Shown: positions 1-5,685 of the stretch, in pieces
Layout: each line of letters starts with the position of its first letter
How positions within the stretch are numbered: the stretch's first letter is position 1
From: Hyphomicrobiales bacterium
GTDB lineage: Bacteria > Pseudomonadota > Alphaproteobacteria > Rhizobiales > Devosiaceae
DNA: 5,685 nucleotides
Direction: 5' to 3'
NCBI GenBank assembly: GCA_026989045.1
Contig: JALSJY010000024.1
Location: forward strand, 1-5,685
Notes under the pieces: generated by a model
Told to the model about the DNA's origin: nothing
The model's input: the letters and a program-made list of their open reading frames with translations, nothing else
Database searches by the model: none
Made by a program: the position numbers and the translations under genes

Positions 1-150
1 TGGCGCGACTGTCCTTCAAGCAATGATATTGAAATGCTTAGTAAGCAATTTGAGACAATTAGCGTAGATGAAGCAATCAGCATTTTTAAAATGTGGCGTA
101 GCCAAGAATCTAAAACTCGTGTTAACGGACTTGTTAGTGGCGCTGCATAA
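1..150 (+). CDS. 3' end of an unrecognised protein-coding gene (partial)
   Basis: Frame 1 is open from the window edge to a TAA stop at 148-150 and gives the last 49 residues of a protein whose start lies outside the window. The fragment begins WRDCPSSNDIEML and ends NGLVSGAA. It is polar and probably helical, with no membrane segment and no motif I can assign. The sensible amino-acid composition and the clean stop, just before a regulatory-looking gap, support a real gene end. It is on the same strand as the ArsR-metF pair, but the 86-bp gap with its own palindrome argues for separate transcription. No function is proposed. Confidence 0.6.
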   Translation, partial: WRDCPSSNDIEMLSKQFETISVDEAISIFKMWRSQESKTRVNGLVSGAA

Positions 151-202
151 AATATAGGGTTAAAATAAATTCTTATACTAACTTTACTAGTTACACCCCA
201 AG

Positions 203-222
203 ATATAAGCATGTCTTTATAT
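203..222. promoter_or_regulatory. Imperfect 20-bp palindrome, candidate ArsR-family operator
   Basis: The left arm ATATAAGCA (203-211) and right arm TCTTTATAT (214-222) flank a two-base centre. Seven of the nine arm positions pair, including all six outer ones (ATATAA against TTATAT). The site ends 14 bp before the preferred GTG start of the ArsR-methyltransferase gene. AT-rich palindromes of about this length just upstream of the regulator's own gene are typical of ArsR-family operators. I infer autoregulation and control of the downstream metF. A -10-like TATACT at 174-179 lies upstream without a good -35 box, so the exact promoter is unresolved. Confidence 0.5.
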
Positions 223-224
223 GA

Positions 225-230
225 TTGGAG
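225..230 (+). promoter_or_regulatory. Ribosome binding site that decides the start of the ArsR-methyltransferase gene
   Basis: TTGGAG at 225-230 lies six bases before GTG 237, a normal Shine-Dalgarno spacing. The longer reading from TTG 225 would use the Shine-Dalgarno itself as its first codons and has no ribosome binding site of its own, so GTG 237 is preferred. TTG 234 is a weaker alternative. Confidence 0.55.
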
Positions 231-236
231 TTTTTG

Positions 237-1187
237 GTGCCACAACTTAGTGAATTAGTAATTGAATTAAAGGCAGCAGGGGAAATAACACGCCTGAGGC
301 TTTTGGCGTTGTTATCTTTGGGTGAGTTATCTGTTAAAGATTTTACGCAAATTTTGAAGCAGAGCCAGCCACGCATTTCTCGACATTTAAGACTATTGAC
401 AGATAGTGGATTGGTGGTGCGCCATGCTCAAGGAGCATGGGCATATTTTTCGATTAGCTCAAATAGTGAAAAATCACGCTTAGTTTATTCTTTGCTTGAT
501 GGATTAGATTTATGGGATGCTCAACTAAAGGCAGATAGAGAGCAGCTTAAAATATTGCGCCAAGAGCAACGAGAGAAGGCAAGTAAATATTTTTCAAAAA
601 TTGCGCATGAGTGGGATTTACTTCGAACAATGTATATATCCGAAAAGCTAATTGAAGGTGAAATAGTTGCTTTTGTTGGCACGGATAAACGCAAAACAAT
701 GCTGGATCTTGGCACAGGCACAGGACGAATGATTGAATTGCTTAGTGGTAATTTTGAGCGGGCAATCGCAATTGATAGTTCAAAAGAAATGATAAATATT
801 GCGCGTGCAAAGTTAGCAGAGGCTGGGATTGTAAATGCGCAAATTAGAATTGGTGATATTTTAAAGCTTGCTGAATATGAAAATGTTGCAGATTTTGCAA
901 TCATGCATCAAGTGCTGCATTATTTTGATGATCCTGCGCATGTATTGTTGGTCGCAAAGCAGACATTAAAATCTGGTGGTGAGATGTTAATTGTAGATTT
1001 TGCGCCGCATGAACATGAATTTTTAGCTCTGGAACATCAGCACCGTCGGTTAGGTATTTCACTAGAGCAGATGAAAAACTGGGCTTCAAAAGCAGGCCTT
1101 AAGATAATAAAATTTAAAGAAATTCAAAATGAAAAAGATACAAGCGATTTATCTGTTTGTCTTTGGTTGTTGAAAGATTTTAGTTAA
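237..1187 (+). CDS. ArsR-family HTH regulator fused to a class I SAM-dependent methyltransferase domain (SahR-like)
   Basis: The protein has 316 residues from GTG 237 (320 from TTG 225; numbers here use the longer form). Residues 10-90 form an ArsR winged helix, with SVKDFTQIL and the recognition helix SQPRISRHLRLL. Residues 118-260 are a Rossmann methyltransferase: motif I DLGTGTGR (161-168), acidic AIDSS (182-186), GDIL (210-213) and MHQVLHYFDDP (227-237). The tail, with DFAPHEHEFL and HRRLG, is typical of this fusion family. The metal-binding ELCVCD motif of true ArsR/SmtB sensors is replaced by ELSVKD, and the only cysteine is near the C-terminus (312), so metal sensing is unlikely. SahR of Desulfovibrio, as I recall, has the same architecture and responds to S-adenosylhomocysteine. 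I infer that this protein senses SAH or SAM and controls metF, 29 bp downstream. Methyltransferase activity is possible but unproven. Confidence 0.85.
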   Translation: MPQLSELVIELKAAGEITRLRLLALLSLGELSVKDFTQILKQSQPRISRHLRLLTDSGLVVRHAQGAWAYFSISSNSEKSRLVYSLLDGLDLWDAQLKADREQLKILRQEQREKASKYFSKIAHEWDLLRTMYISEKLIEGEIVAFVGTDKRKTMLDLGTGTGRMIELLSGNFERAIAIDSSKEMINIARAKLAEAGIVNAQIRIGDILKLAEYENVADFAIMHQVLHYFDDPAHVLLVAKQTLKSGGEMLIVDFAPHEHEFLALEHQHRRLGISLEQMKNWASKAGLKIIKFKEIQNEKDTSDLSVCLWLLKDFS

Positions 1188-1216
1188 AAACTTACTTGAT
1201 AATGAATGGGAATGAA

Positions 1217-2107
1217 ATGAAACAAGTTATGAATAGAGCAAATAAAATAACGCGAAAGAATAATTTAGATTTAAAAATTAGTTTTGAGTTTTTTCCTCCT
1301 AAATCTGATGTAACAGAGAAACGTTTTTGGGATAGTTTACATCGCTTATCTCCCCTTAAGCCAAGCTTTGTTTCTGTGACTTATGGTGCGGGTGGTTCAA
1401 CACGTGAGCGCACTTTAAAAATGGTTTCTAAAATTACAGCTGATACTGGAATTCCAGCTGCAGCACACTTAACTTGCGTTGGAGCAAGTAAAGATGAGGT
1501 AAATCAGGTGGTGCGCTCTTATGCATTAGCTGGAGTTAAACGAATTGTTGCCTTGCGCGGTGATAGTGCAGATGGAATAGAGGCAGAATTTATTCCTCAT
1601 ACAGATGGCTATAATAATGCTGCTGAACTTGTTAAAGGTATTTGCAAGTTAGGTAACTTTGATATTTCGGTTGCCGCCTATCCAGAAAAACATCCGCAAA
1701 GCGCTGACTGGGTAGCTGATATAGACAATTTAAAGAGAAAAATTGATGCGGGGGCAAATCGTGCTATTACGCAAATGTTTTTCGATAATGATGATTATTG
1801 GCGCTTTTTGGAGCGGGTCGATAAGGCTGGAATCTCTGTGCCGATTGTTCCTGGAATTCAGCCCATTCATAACTTCACTCAAATTTCTAATTTTGCAGCG
1901 CGTTGCGGCACATCTATTCCTAACTGGTTGGCAGCAAGGTTTGAGGGGTTAGAGAATGATTCTGAAACCCATGCACTTGTTGCTGCGGCTGTTGCTGCGG
2001 AGCAGGTTACTGAGTTGGTAGAAAATGGAGTGAGGGAATTGCATTTTTATACAATGAATCGTTCAAATTTAGTTCTAGCTTTAGCTAGGCTCTTGGGTCG
2101 GCGTTAA
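1217..2107 (+). CDS. metF: 5,10-methylenetetrahydrofolate reductase (MetF)
   Basis: This FAD-dependent cytosolic enzyme reduces 5,10-methylene-THF to 5-methyl-THF, the methyl donor for methionine synthase. From ATG 1217 it has 296 residues, the same length as E. coli MetF. Family signatures appear in order: SFEFFPPK (22-29) with the catalytic Glu, VTYGAGGSTRER (54-65), AHLTC (83-87), LRGD (113-116) with the flavin-tuning Asp, AAYPEKHP (153-160), TQMFFD (185-190), PGIQPI (212-217) and the C-terminal HFYTMNRS (276-283). The reading frame is open up to TTG 1196. ATG 1217 is preferred because GGGA at 1208-1211 precedes it by five bases, whereas TTG 1196 and ATG 1202 lack a Shine-Dalgarno; ATG 1229 is also possible. 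The gene follows the ArsR-methyltransferase gene closely and is probably co-transcribed with it. No sign of decay is visible. Confidence 0.96.
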   Translation: MKQVMNRANKITRKNNLDLKISFEFFPPKSDVTEKRFWDSLHRLSPLKPSFVSVTYGAGGSTRERTLKMVSKITADTGIPAAAHLTCVGASKDEVNQVVRSYALAGVKRIVALRGDSADGIEAEFIPHTDGYNNAAELVKGICKLGNFDISVAAYPEKHPQSADWVADIDNLKRKIDAGANRAITQMFFDNDDYWRFLERVDKAGISVPIVPGIQPIHNFTQISNFAARCGTSIPNWLAARFEGLENDSETHALVAAAVAAEQVTELVENGVRELHFYTMNRSNLVLALARLLGRR

Positions 2108-2150
2108 ATATAATTTAGTCTATTATAACATTTTATGCGTTTACCTTGTC

Positions 2151-2176
2151 TATTCACTGTGTTTATTCACTGTGAA
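2151..2176. repeat. Direct repeat of TATTCACTGTG, second copy inside a palindrome
   Basis: The 11-mer TATTCACTGTG occurs at 2151-2161 and again at 2164-2174, a 13-bp period. The second copy extends to a perfect small palindrome, TTCAC-T-GTGAA (2166-2176). It lies in the 180-bp gap between metF and the next gene, about 110 bp before that gene's start. It could be a regulator site or a simple tandem duplication. No partner regulator is identifiable. Confidence 0.5.
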
Positions 2177-2274
2177 ATATCATAAGCATTGATAAAAACT
2201 GGCGTTCTTCATACATCTTGGGTTCATATTGCTATCATTATGATGTTTTTAATAATGAAGCATATTGGTATCTT

Positions 2275-2281
2275 AAAGGAG
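2275..2281 (+). promoter_or_regulatory. Strong ribosome binding site fixing the start of the gene at 2288
   Basis: AAAGGAG lies six bases before ATG 2288 and is the best Shine-Dalgarno in the window. It shows that the in-frame extension back to TTG 2189, which has no ribosome binding site, is probably untranslated. Confidence 0.75.
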
Positions 2282-2287
2282 CTTTTT

Positions 2288-3319
2288 ATGAAACGAAGAA
2301 TGTCAGGTTGGCTTGCATGGATCAGCCTTGCTCTTATTATTGGCGTGCCTAGTTCAGAAGTTTTTCTTTCAAAAGTAAAGCAAGATGGAGGCGTTCAAAA
2401 AGATAGTTTAAATGAAGTTTCGACCTCTAGAAATTCAGATAACTTACATGTCTTAAACTTTGATAATGAAAATTCAGATGAGCAAGTCATAAGTGAAACG
2501 AGCTCACTCACTACTAAAAAGAAAAAGTCGCCAGTAAAACAAGTTTCTGAATCACAAAAGCAACCTTATTCTGTAATTCCCATTGAGTTTAGAATATTGG
2601 GCGACCAGACAGTCATTGTCAGTGATGCTAATATAAAAAGTAGTTTAAATAAATCAAATCCACAAGGTGACATTTCTAATTCTTCACCAAGAATTGTTGG
2701 TGATGAGGGTATGGCAATTGGATCTGCAAATATTGCACTAGATAAGAAGATAAAAGAAGAAAGTTCTTACGCTGACATGATCATTTCCAATTCACAAACA
2801 ATTAAAGTTGAGAATGGAATAGATGAAACATTTTTATTAGCTCAGTCAAAGGAAAATGCAATTGATGAGGCGAGTGCTATTGAAGAAGAAAATGTTATTG
2901 AGATAGTCAAAAATGAAAGTGGCGCACAAAAAAATAATATGAATGTTTTAAATTCACTTGACCAAATAGCAGACTTACAGAATTTGCAAAAGAAAACTGC
3001 TGTTAATGGCAGTGTGAATGTTATAAATGTGTCACAAAAGCAAACATTTCGGCATGTTGATTTTTATGATTTAGTTGAAGCTGATAGGAATTCAATTGCT
3101 AGTGTTTCTACTAATAATTTTAATAGGCAACGACTTGATAGGGTAAAAAATAATAATAACCAAAGCACAGTTGAAATAATAAAGCCTGTCACTCAGGTGG
3201 AATTTTATGAATTGCATCAAACGGAACAAAGACCACAAAAATTTGTTGTTAATGGTTCTTTTTTGACGCAATTACCTGTTAATCGAGGCTCACTTATTCG
3301 CCTTGATATGGTTAATTGA
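2288..3319 (+). CDS. Unrecognised 343-residue protein with an N-terminal membrane anchor and a low-complexity polar body
   Basis: I do not recognise a family. The N-terminus has a basic MKRR, then a hydrophobic stretch at about residues 7-20 (GWLAWISLALIIGV) and PSSEVFLS. It resembles a signal anchor or a signal peptide without an obvious AxA cleavage site, so the body is probably periplasmic. Residues 30-250 are polar and likely disordered, rich in Asn, Ser, Glu, Lys and Ile; KKKK lies at 77-80. There is no cysteine, and tryptophan occurs only at residues 8 and 11. A related motif appears twice near the C-terminus: VDFYDLVEADRN (257-268) and VEFYELHQTEQR (304-315). Each is followed by an NR-x-x-L-x-R segment (279-285, 332-338). 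VNGS also occurs twice (239-242, 321-324). Start ATG 2288 is set by the strong Shine-Dalgarno. The frame is intact over more than 1 kb. It stands alone between metF and the DjlA-like gene, with 124 bp after it. Confidence 0.75.
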   Translation: MKRRMSGWLAWISLALIIGVPSSEVFLSKVKQDGGVQKDSLNEVSTSRNSDNLHVLNFDNENSDEQVISETSSLTTKKKKSPVKQVSESQKQPYSVIPIEFRILGDQTVIVSDANIKSSLNKSNPQGDISNSSPRIVGDEGMAIGSANIALDKKIKEESSYADMIISNSQTIKVENGIDETFLLAQSKENAIDEASAIEEENVIEIVKNESGAQKNNMNVLNSLDQIADLQNLQKKTAVNGSVNVINVSQKQTFRHVDFYDLVEADRNSIASVSTNNFNRQRLDRVKNNNNQSTVEIIKPVTQVEFYELHQTEQRPQKFVVNGSFLTQLPVNRGSLIRLDMVN

Positions 3320-3405
3320 TTTAAATATCTATTTGTTTGTTATTATTAAAGAGTTTGCTTTGAGCATTGAGAATATGCTTTATATTCAGAAAGTGAACTA
3401 AGTAA

Positions 3406-3411
3406 TATAAT
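3406..3411 (+). promoter_or_regulatory. Possible -10 element for the DjlA-like gene
   Basis: A perfect TATAAT lies 32 bp before ATG 3444. The hexamer 17 bp upstream (TATTCA, 3383-3388) is a poor -35 match, and the region is very AT-rich, so chance is a real explanation. The gap of 124 bp after the previous gene, with no strong terminator, leaves room for an independent promoter. Confidence 0.3.
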
Positions 3412-3443
3412 TTAATAATAATAGATTATGGGTAACTTGCATA

Positions 3444-4160
3444 ATGTCTGTTTGGCAAAAAATTGGTAATTTCTTTACCTTATTTAACGATAAGTCCACG
3501 CAGAGTAACACTAATAATAAAAAATCATTTAGCCAGATATTTGATGTTAATAATTTTTTGTTTGGTGGAAAAGACGCAGCATTTACTTTAGCGCTTGTAG
3601 CTTTATCTGCAAAAATGGCAGGAGCTGATGGAGTTGTAACAAATTCTGAAATTGCAGCATTTAAAGCCAGCGTAGAAATTCCTAAGGGCTCTGAAAAGCA
3701 GGTGGAGCGTTTATTTGAGCTGGCGCAAAGTGACGTTGCAGGGTTTGAATCTTATGCTAAAAAAATAAAAAAATTATTCTTAGACCAGCCTCAAACTCTG
3801 GAATATGTGCTTGAAAGTCTTTTTTATATTGCGGCAGCTGATGGTGTAATTCATCAAGATGAATTGGAGTATTTGAAGCGGGTAAGTGAAATATTTGGTT
3901 TTGATGATGCAAGATTTGAACAAATAGCGTCTGCTTTTTTAGTTGATAATAATGGAGCAGATCCATATTTGGTGTTAGGCCTTAGTCCAAGCGCTAGCGA
4001 TGAGGAAGTAAGGCGGGTTTATCGTTTGTTGGTAGGAGAAAATCACCCCGATAGAATGTTTGCTAAGGGTGTGCCAAAAGAAATGCTTGAGATAGCAAAT
4101 ACTCGCATGGCTGCAATCAACGTAGCTTACAAAGAAATTTCTAAAGCCAGAAAATTGTAG
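3444..4160 (+). CDS. djlA: DjlA-like co-chaperone: TerB domain plus C-terminal DnaJ domain
   Basis: The protein has 238 residues. The TerB-like helical domain spans about residues 40-168, with two acidic repeats, AGADGVVTNSEI (59-70) and AAADGVIHQDEL (130-141), the pattern TerB domains use to bind metal. The J-domain spans 173-238: it starts DPYLVLGL and carries the catalytic HPD at 201-203 that stimulates DnaK ATPase, with an unusually short, truncated-looking end right after helix IV. Unlike E. coli DjlA there is no N-terminal membrane span; the start MSVWQKIGNFF is at most amphipathic, so the protein is probably cytosolic or peripheral. This soluble TerB-DnaJ form is, as I recall, common in Hyphomicrobiales upstream of rnpB. 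ATG 3444 has only a weak GGTAA ahead of it. The client is unknown. rnpB begins 64 bp downstream. Confidence 0.9.
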   Translation: MSVWQKIGNFFTLFNDKSTQSNTNNKKSFSQIFDVNNFLFGGKDAAFTLALVALSAKMAGADGVVTNSEIAAFKASVEIPKGSEKQVERLFELAQSDVAGFESYAKKIKKLFLDQPQTLEYVLESLFYIAAADGVIHQDELEYLKRVSEIFGFDDARFEQIASAFLVDNNGADPYLVLGLSPSASDEEVRRVYRLLVGENHPDRMFAKGVPKEMLEIANTRMAAINVAYKEISKARKL

Positions 4161-4224
4161 TTTACTTTAACTTTCTTCTTTTTATCTACTTGCAGATTTA
4201 TTGGTTTGATATTAAGTGGTAATT

Positions 4225-4609
4225 ACCAGTTGATCGGATAGTTGCTCTGTTACTGAAAGTGATGGGGAGGAAAGTCCGGGCTCCAAAAAAACACGGTGCC
4301 AGATAACGTCTGGCGGGGGCGACCCTAGGGAAAGTGCAACAGAAAGCAAACCGCCTTGATTTTCAAGGTAAGGGTGAAAGGGTGTGGTAAGAGCGCACCG
4401 CAGGCTTGGTAACAAGGCTGGCATGGTAAACCCCACCGGGAGCAAGACCAAATAGGAATGACGTTTTGAGGCAACTCAAAGGCTATAGTTTTTTGGTTAG
4501 TCATTCGGGTTGGTCGCATGAGGCGTTTGGCAACAGGCGTCCCAGATGAATAGCTATCACGCAAGGAGTAATCTTTGCCCTACAGAACCCGGCTTATAGA
4601 TCAACTGGT
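4225..4609 (+). ncRNA. rnpB: RNase P RNA, bacterial type A (catalytic subunit that trims tRNA 5' ends)
   Basis: Both ends pair as P1: ACCAGTTGATC (4225-4235) with GATCAACTGGT (4599-4609). Inside are the near-universal core blocks GAGGAAAGTCCGGGC (4267-4281), GAGCAAG and AAATAGG (4440-4456), and ACAGAACCCGGCTTA (4582-4596). The two P4 strands pair as AAG-CCGGG with CCCGG-CTT and leave the conserved bulged U at 4275. Other visible helices: P3 (4245-4254 with 4258-4267, rich in G-U pairs), P8 (CCTTGA/TCAAGG, 4354-4368), a stem at 4456-4462 with 4500-4506 enclosing a GCAA-capped hairpin (4465-4480), P18 (4522-4529 with 4534-4541, GCAA loop), P2 (GATAG 4237-4241 with CTATC 4554-4558) and P19 (4561-4578). 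The block at 4297-4353 matches alphaproteobacterial rnpB. A T-rich tract (4609-4618) follows P1 and may end transcription. A weak TTGCAG (4190-4195) and TTAAGT (4212-4217) pair could be the promoter. Confidence 0.97.
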
Positions 4610-4630
4610 TTTATTTTTAAATAATATATT

Positions 4631-4650
4631 TGTTTGATAATTTTCAAACA
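4631..4650. repeat. Inverted repeat TGTTTGA / TCAAACA upstream of rsmH
   Basis: Perfect 7-bp arms (4631-4637 and 4644-4650) flank a six-base TAATTT centre. The left arm overlaps the TTGATA -35 box of the candidate rsmH promoter, as an operator would. It lacks a GC-rich stem and a following T-tract, so it is a poor terminator for rnpB. Its regulator is unknown; it does not resemble the TGGG direct repeats bound by MraZ. Confidence 0.45.
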
Positions 4651-4663
4651 TTCTCAATAAAAT
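4634..4663 (+). promoter_or_regulatory. Candidate sigma70-type promoter for rsmH and the dcw cluster
   Basis: TTGATA (4634-4639) and TAAAAT (4658-4663) each match consensus at five of six bases and are separated by 18 bp. Transcription would begin near 4670, giving a leader of about 55 bases before ATG 4725. The AT-rich background makes chance matches likely, but this is the best promoter pair in the window, and it sits between a finished RNA gene and the first gene of a large cluster. Confidence 0.45.
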
Positions 4664-4724
4664 CTTAAAAGTCCTCTGCGCAAGCTGATTTTTAAGTTAG
4701 TTTTTAAAAGAGAAGCCATTATTT

Positions 4725-5685
4725 ATGTTATCTGTTGTCCCTCATATTCCAGTTTTATTGGAGCAAGTGCTTGATGCGCTAGAGCCAATTGCTGGAAAAA
4801 CTATTATTGATGGCACATTTGGTGCAGGTGGATATTCTTTGGCAATGCTAAAGCGGGGCGTAAATATTATTGCGATTGATAAAGACCCTAATGTTGCGCC
4901 ATTTGCTGAAAAGGTTGGTGCTGAATATGGCGAGCAGTTCACTTTTATATCTGGGAGTTTTTCTGACCTTGATGAGTTGGTGGAGAGTGAAGTTGATGCA
5001 ATAGTTTTGGATATTGGGGTAAGCTCTATGCAACTTGATGAGGGAGAGCGTGGCTTTTCCTTTATGCGTGATGGCCCGCTTGATATGCGAATGAGTTCAG
5101 TAGGACAAAGCGCGGCTGATATTATCAATAGCTATGGTGAAAGAGAGTTGGCAGATTTGTTGTTTGCCTATGGTGAAGAGAAAAAAGCCCGCCGCATATC
5201 AAAGGCTATAATTGAGGCTCGAAAAACTGCACCAATATTAAGAACATTACAATTAGCAGATTTAATTGAAAAAACTATTGGGCGTAAAAAAGGGGCTAAT
5301 CACCCTGCAACCCGTAGCTTTCAGGCGCTTAGAATTGCGGTAAATGAAGAGTTTGAACAATTAGTATTAGCGCTTTTTGCGGCAGAAGAAAAACTCACTT
5401 TGGGTGGTGTGCTAGCGGTTGTAACTTTTCACTCGCTAGAGGATAGGATTGTAAAGAGGTTTTTTGCCTCTGGTAAAGCCAGTTCTTCAGGCTCGCGTCA
5501 TTTGCCTGCTCAAGCAGAGCGCCAAGCAAGATGGATCGATATAGCTAAGCCAAAAAAAGCAAATAGTGATGAAGTTGAAAAAAACCCGCGCTCTCGTTCT
5601 GCAACTTTGCGATTTGCACTTAGAACTGAAATTCCAGCCCGCAAGGTAAGCTTTCAAAATCTTGGTGTGCCGCTTTCAAATAAGC
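4725..5685 (+). CDS. rsmH: 16S rRNA (cytosine-1402 N4)-methyltransferase RsmH (MraW), partial at the 3' end
   Basis: The enzyme uses SAM to N4-methylate C1402 of 16S rRNA in the P-site decoding region. The frame is open from ATG 4725 to the window edge, giving 320 residues without a stop. Rhizobial RsmH proteins are about 310-345 residues, so only the end is missing. Motifs in order: HIPVLL (7-12), SAM motif I DGTFGAGGYS (29-38), AIDKDP (50-55), LDIGVSSMQLD (95-105), RGFSF (109-113), GPLDMRM (117-123), NHPATRSFQALRIAVNEE (192-209), VTFHSLEDRIVK (233-244) and NPRSRSATLR (287-296), all intact. A weak Shine-Dalgarno, AAGAGAAG (4708-4715), precedes the start. rsmH normally heads the dcw cluster with mraZ before it and ftsL after it. 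mraZ is not present here; the downstream side is outside the window. Confidence 0.95.
   Translation, partial: MLSVVPHIPVLLEQVLDALEPIAGKTIIDGTFGAGGYSLAMLKRGVNIIAIDKDPNVAPFAEKVGAEYGEQFTFISGSFSDLDELVESEVDAIVLDIGVSSMQLDEGERGFSFMRDGPLDMRMSSVGQSAADIINSYGERELADLLFAYGEEKKARRISKAIIEARKTAPILRTLQLADLIEKTIGRKKGANHPATRSFQALRIAVNEEFEQLVLALFAAEEKLTLGGVLAVVTFHSLEDRIVKRFFASGKASSSGSRHLPAQAERQARWIDIAKPKKANSDEVEKNPRSRSATLRFALRTEIPARKVSFQNLGVPLSNK

Noticed and set aside
131..158. Promoter-like pair TTGTTA (131-136) and TATAGG (153-158)
   Set aside because: Both boxes match consensus at only four of six bases, and a competing TATACT exists at 174-179; neither can be preferred from sequence alone.
179..193. Small inverted repeat TAACT/AGTTA upstream of the ArsR-methyltransferase gene
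   Set aside because: Five-base arms in AT-rich DNA are expected by chance; the longer palindrome at 203-222 is the better operator.
521..904. 127-codon open frame on the minus strand
   Set aside because: It lies wholly inside the ArsR-methyltransferase gene, whose + strand motifs are unmistakable; the reverse reading is low-complexity and matches nothing.
2109..2127. Hairpin TATAAT/ATTATA just after the metF stop, as a terminator
   Set aside because: All six pairs are A-T and no proper T-tract follows, so it would be too weak for intrinsic termination.
2189..2287. N-terminal extension of the unrecognised protein from TTG 2189, containing a second hydrophobic stretch
   Set aside because: TTG 2189 has no Shine-Dalgarno, whereas ATG 2288 has AAAGGAG at ideal spacing; the extra hydrophobic stretch is common by chance in AT-rich DNA.
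3363..3379. Hairpin AGCAT/ATGCT after the unrecognised gene, as a terminator
   Set aside because: Only five pairs, and no run of T follows the stem.
4212..4564. Two overlapping 79-codon frames on the minus strand
   Set aside because: Both lie antisense to the RNase P RNA gene, whose helices and core blocks explain the sequence.
4664..4696. Inverted repeat CTTAAAA/TTTTAAG in the rsmH leader
   Set aside because: Almost pure A-T arms with a 19-base loop; probably chance in this composition.
4742..5128. 128-codon open frame on the minus strand
   Set aside because: It is antisense to the conserved SAM-binding half of rsmH, and its Ser/Pro/Ile-rich product is typical of a shadow frame.

Overview
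The window looks like AT-rich chromosomal DNA from an alphaproteobacterium of the Hyphomicrobiales (Rhizobiales). Three things point there: an RNase P RNA with the alphaproteobacterial form of the conserved core, an ArsR-methyltransferase fusion followed by metF, and a soluble TerB-DnaJ protein close to rnpB and the rsmH end of the division/cell-wall (dcw) cluster. The low GC content and short gene neighbourhoods suggest a host-associated lineage such as Bartonellaceae, but that placement is inference. All recognised genes lie on the + strand.

Layout. Positions 1-150 hold the 3' end of an unrecognised CDS. Positions 203-222 hold an imperfect palindrome that looks like an ArsR-family operator. 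Next come an ArsR-type HTH fused to a SAM-methyltransferase domain (start best placed at GTG 237) and, 29 bp later, metF (start best placed at 1217); these probably form one operon for methionine and one-carbon metabolism. After a 180-bp gap with a short direct repeat is a 343-residue, Asn/Ser-rich protein with one N-terminal hydrophobic segment (2288-3319). It matches no family I recognise. A DjlA-like TerB-DnaJ protein follows at 3444-4160.

The RNase P RNA gene (about 4225-4609) is complete, with P1 closing its two ends. Downstream is a promoter-like pair whose -35 box lies inside an inverted repeat. Then comes rsmH (16S rRNA C1402 N4-methyltransferase), from 4725 and running off the right edge near its expected C-terminus.

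How the genes fit together: the ArsR-methyltransferase protein probably senses S-adenosylhomocysteine or S-adenosylmethionine and controls itself and metF, which makes the methyl donor for methionine synthesis. rnpB and rsmH serve tRNA and rRNA maturation. rsmH normally sits behind mraZ; here mraZ is absent, and no ampD lies between djlA and rnpB. I found no mobile element, CRISPR array or tRNA, and no clear new multi-gene system. The most novel items are the unrecognised membrane-anchored protein and the regulatory palindromes.
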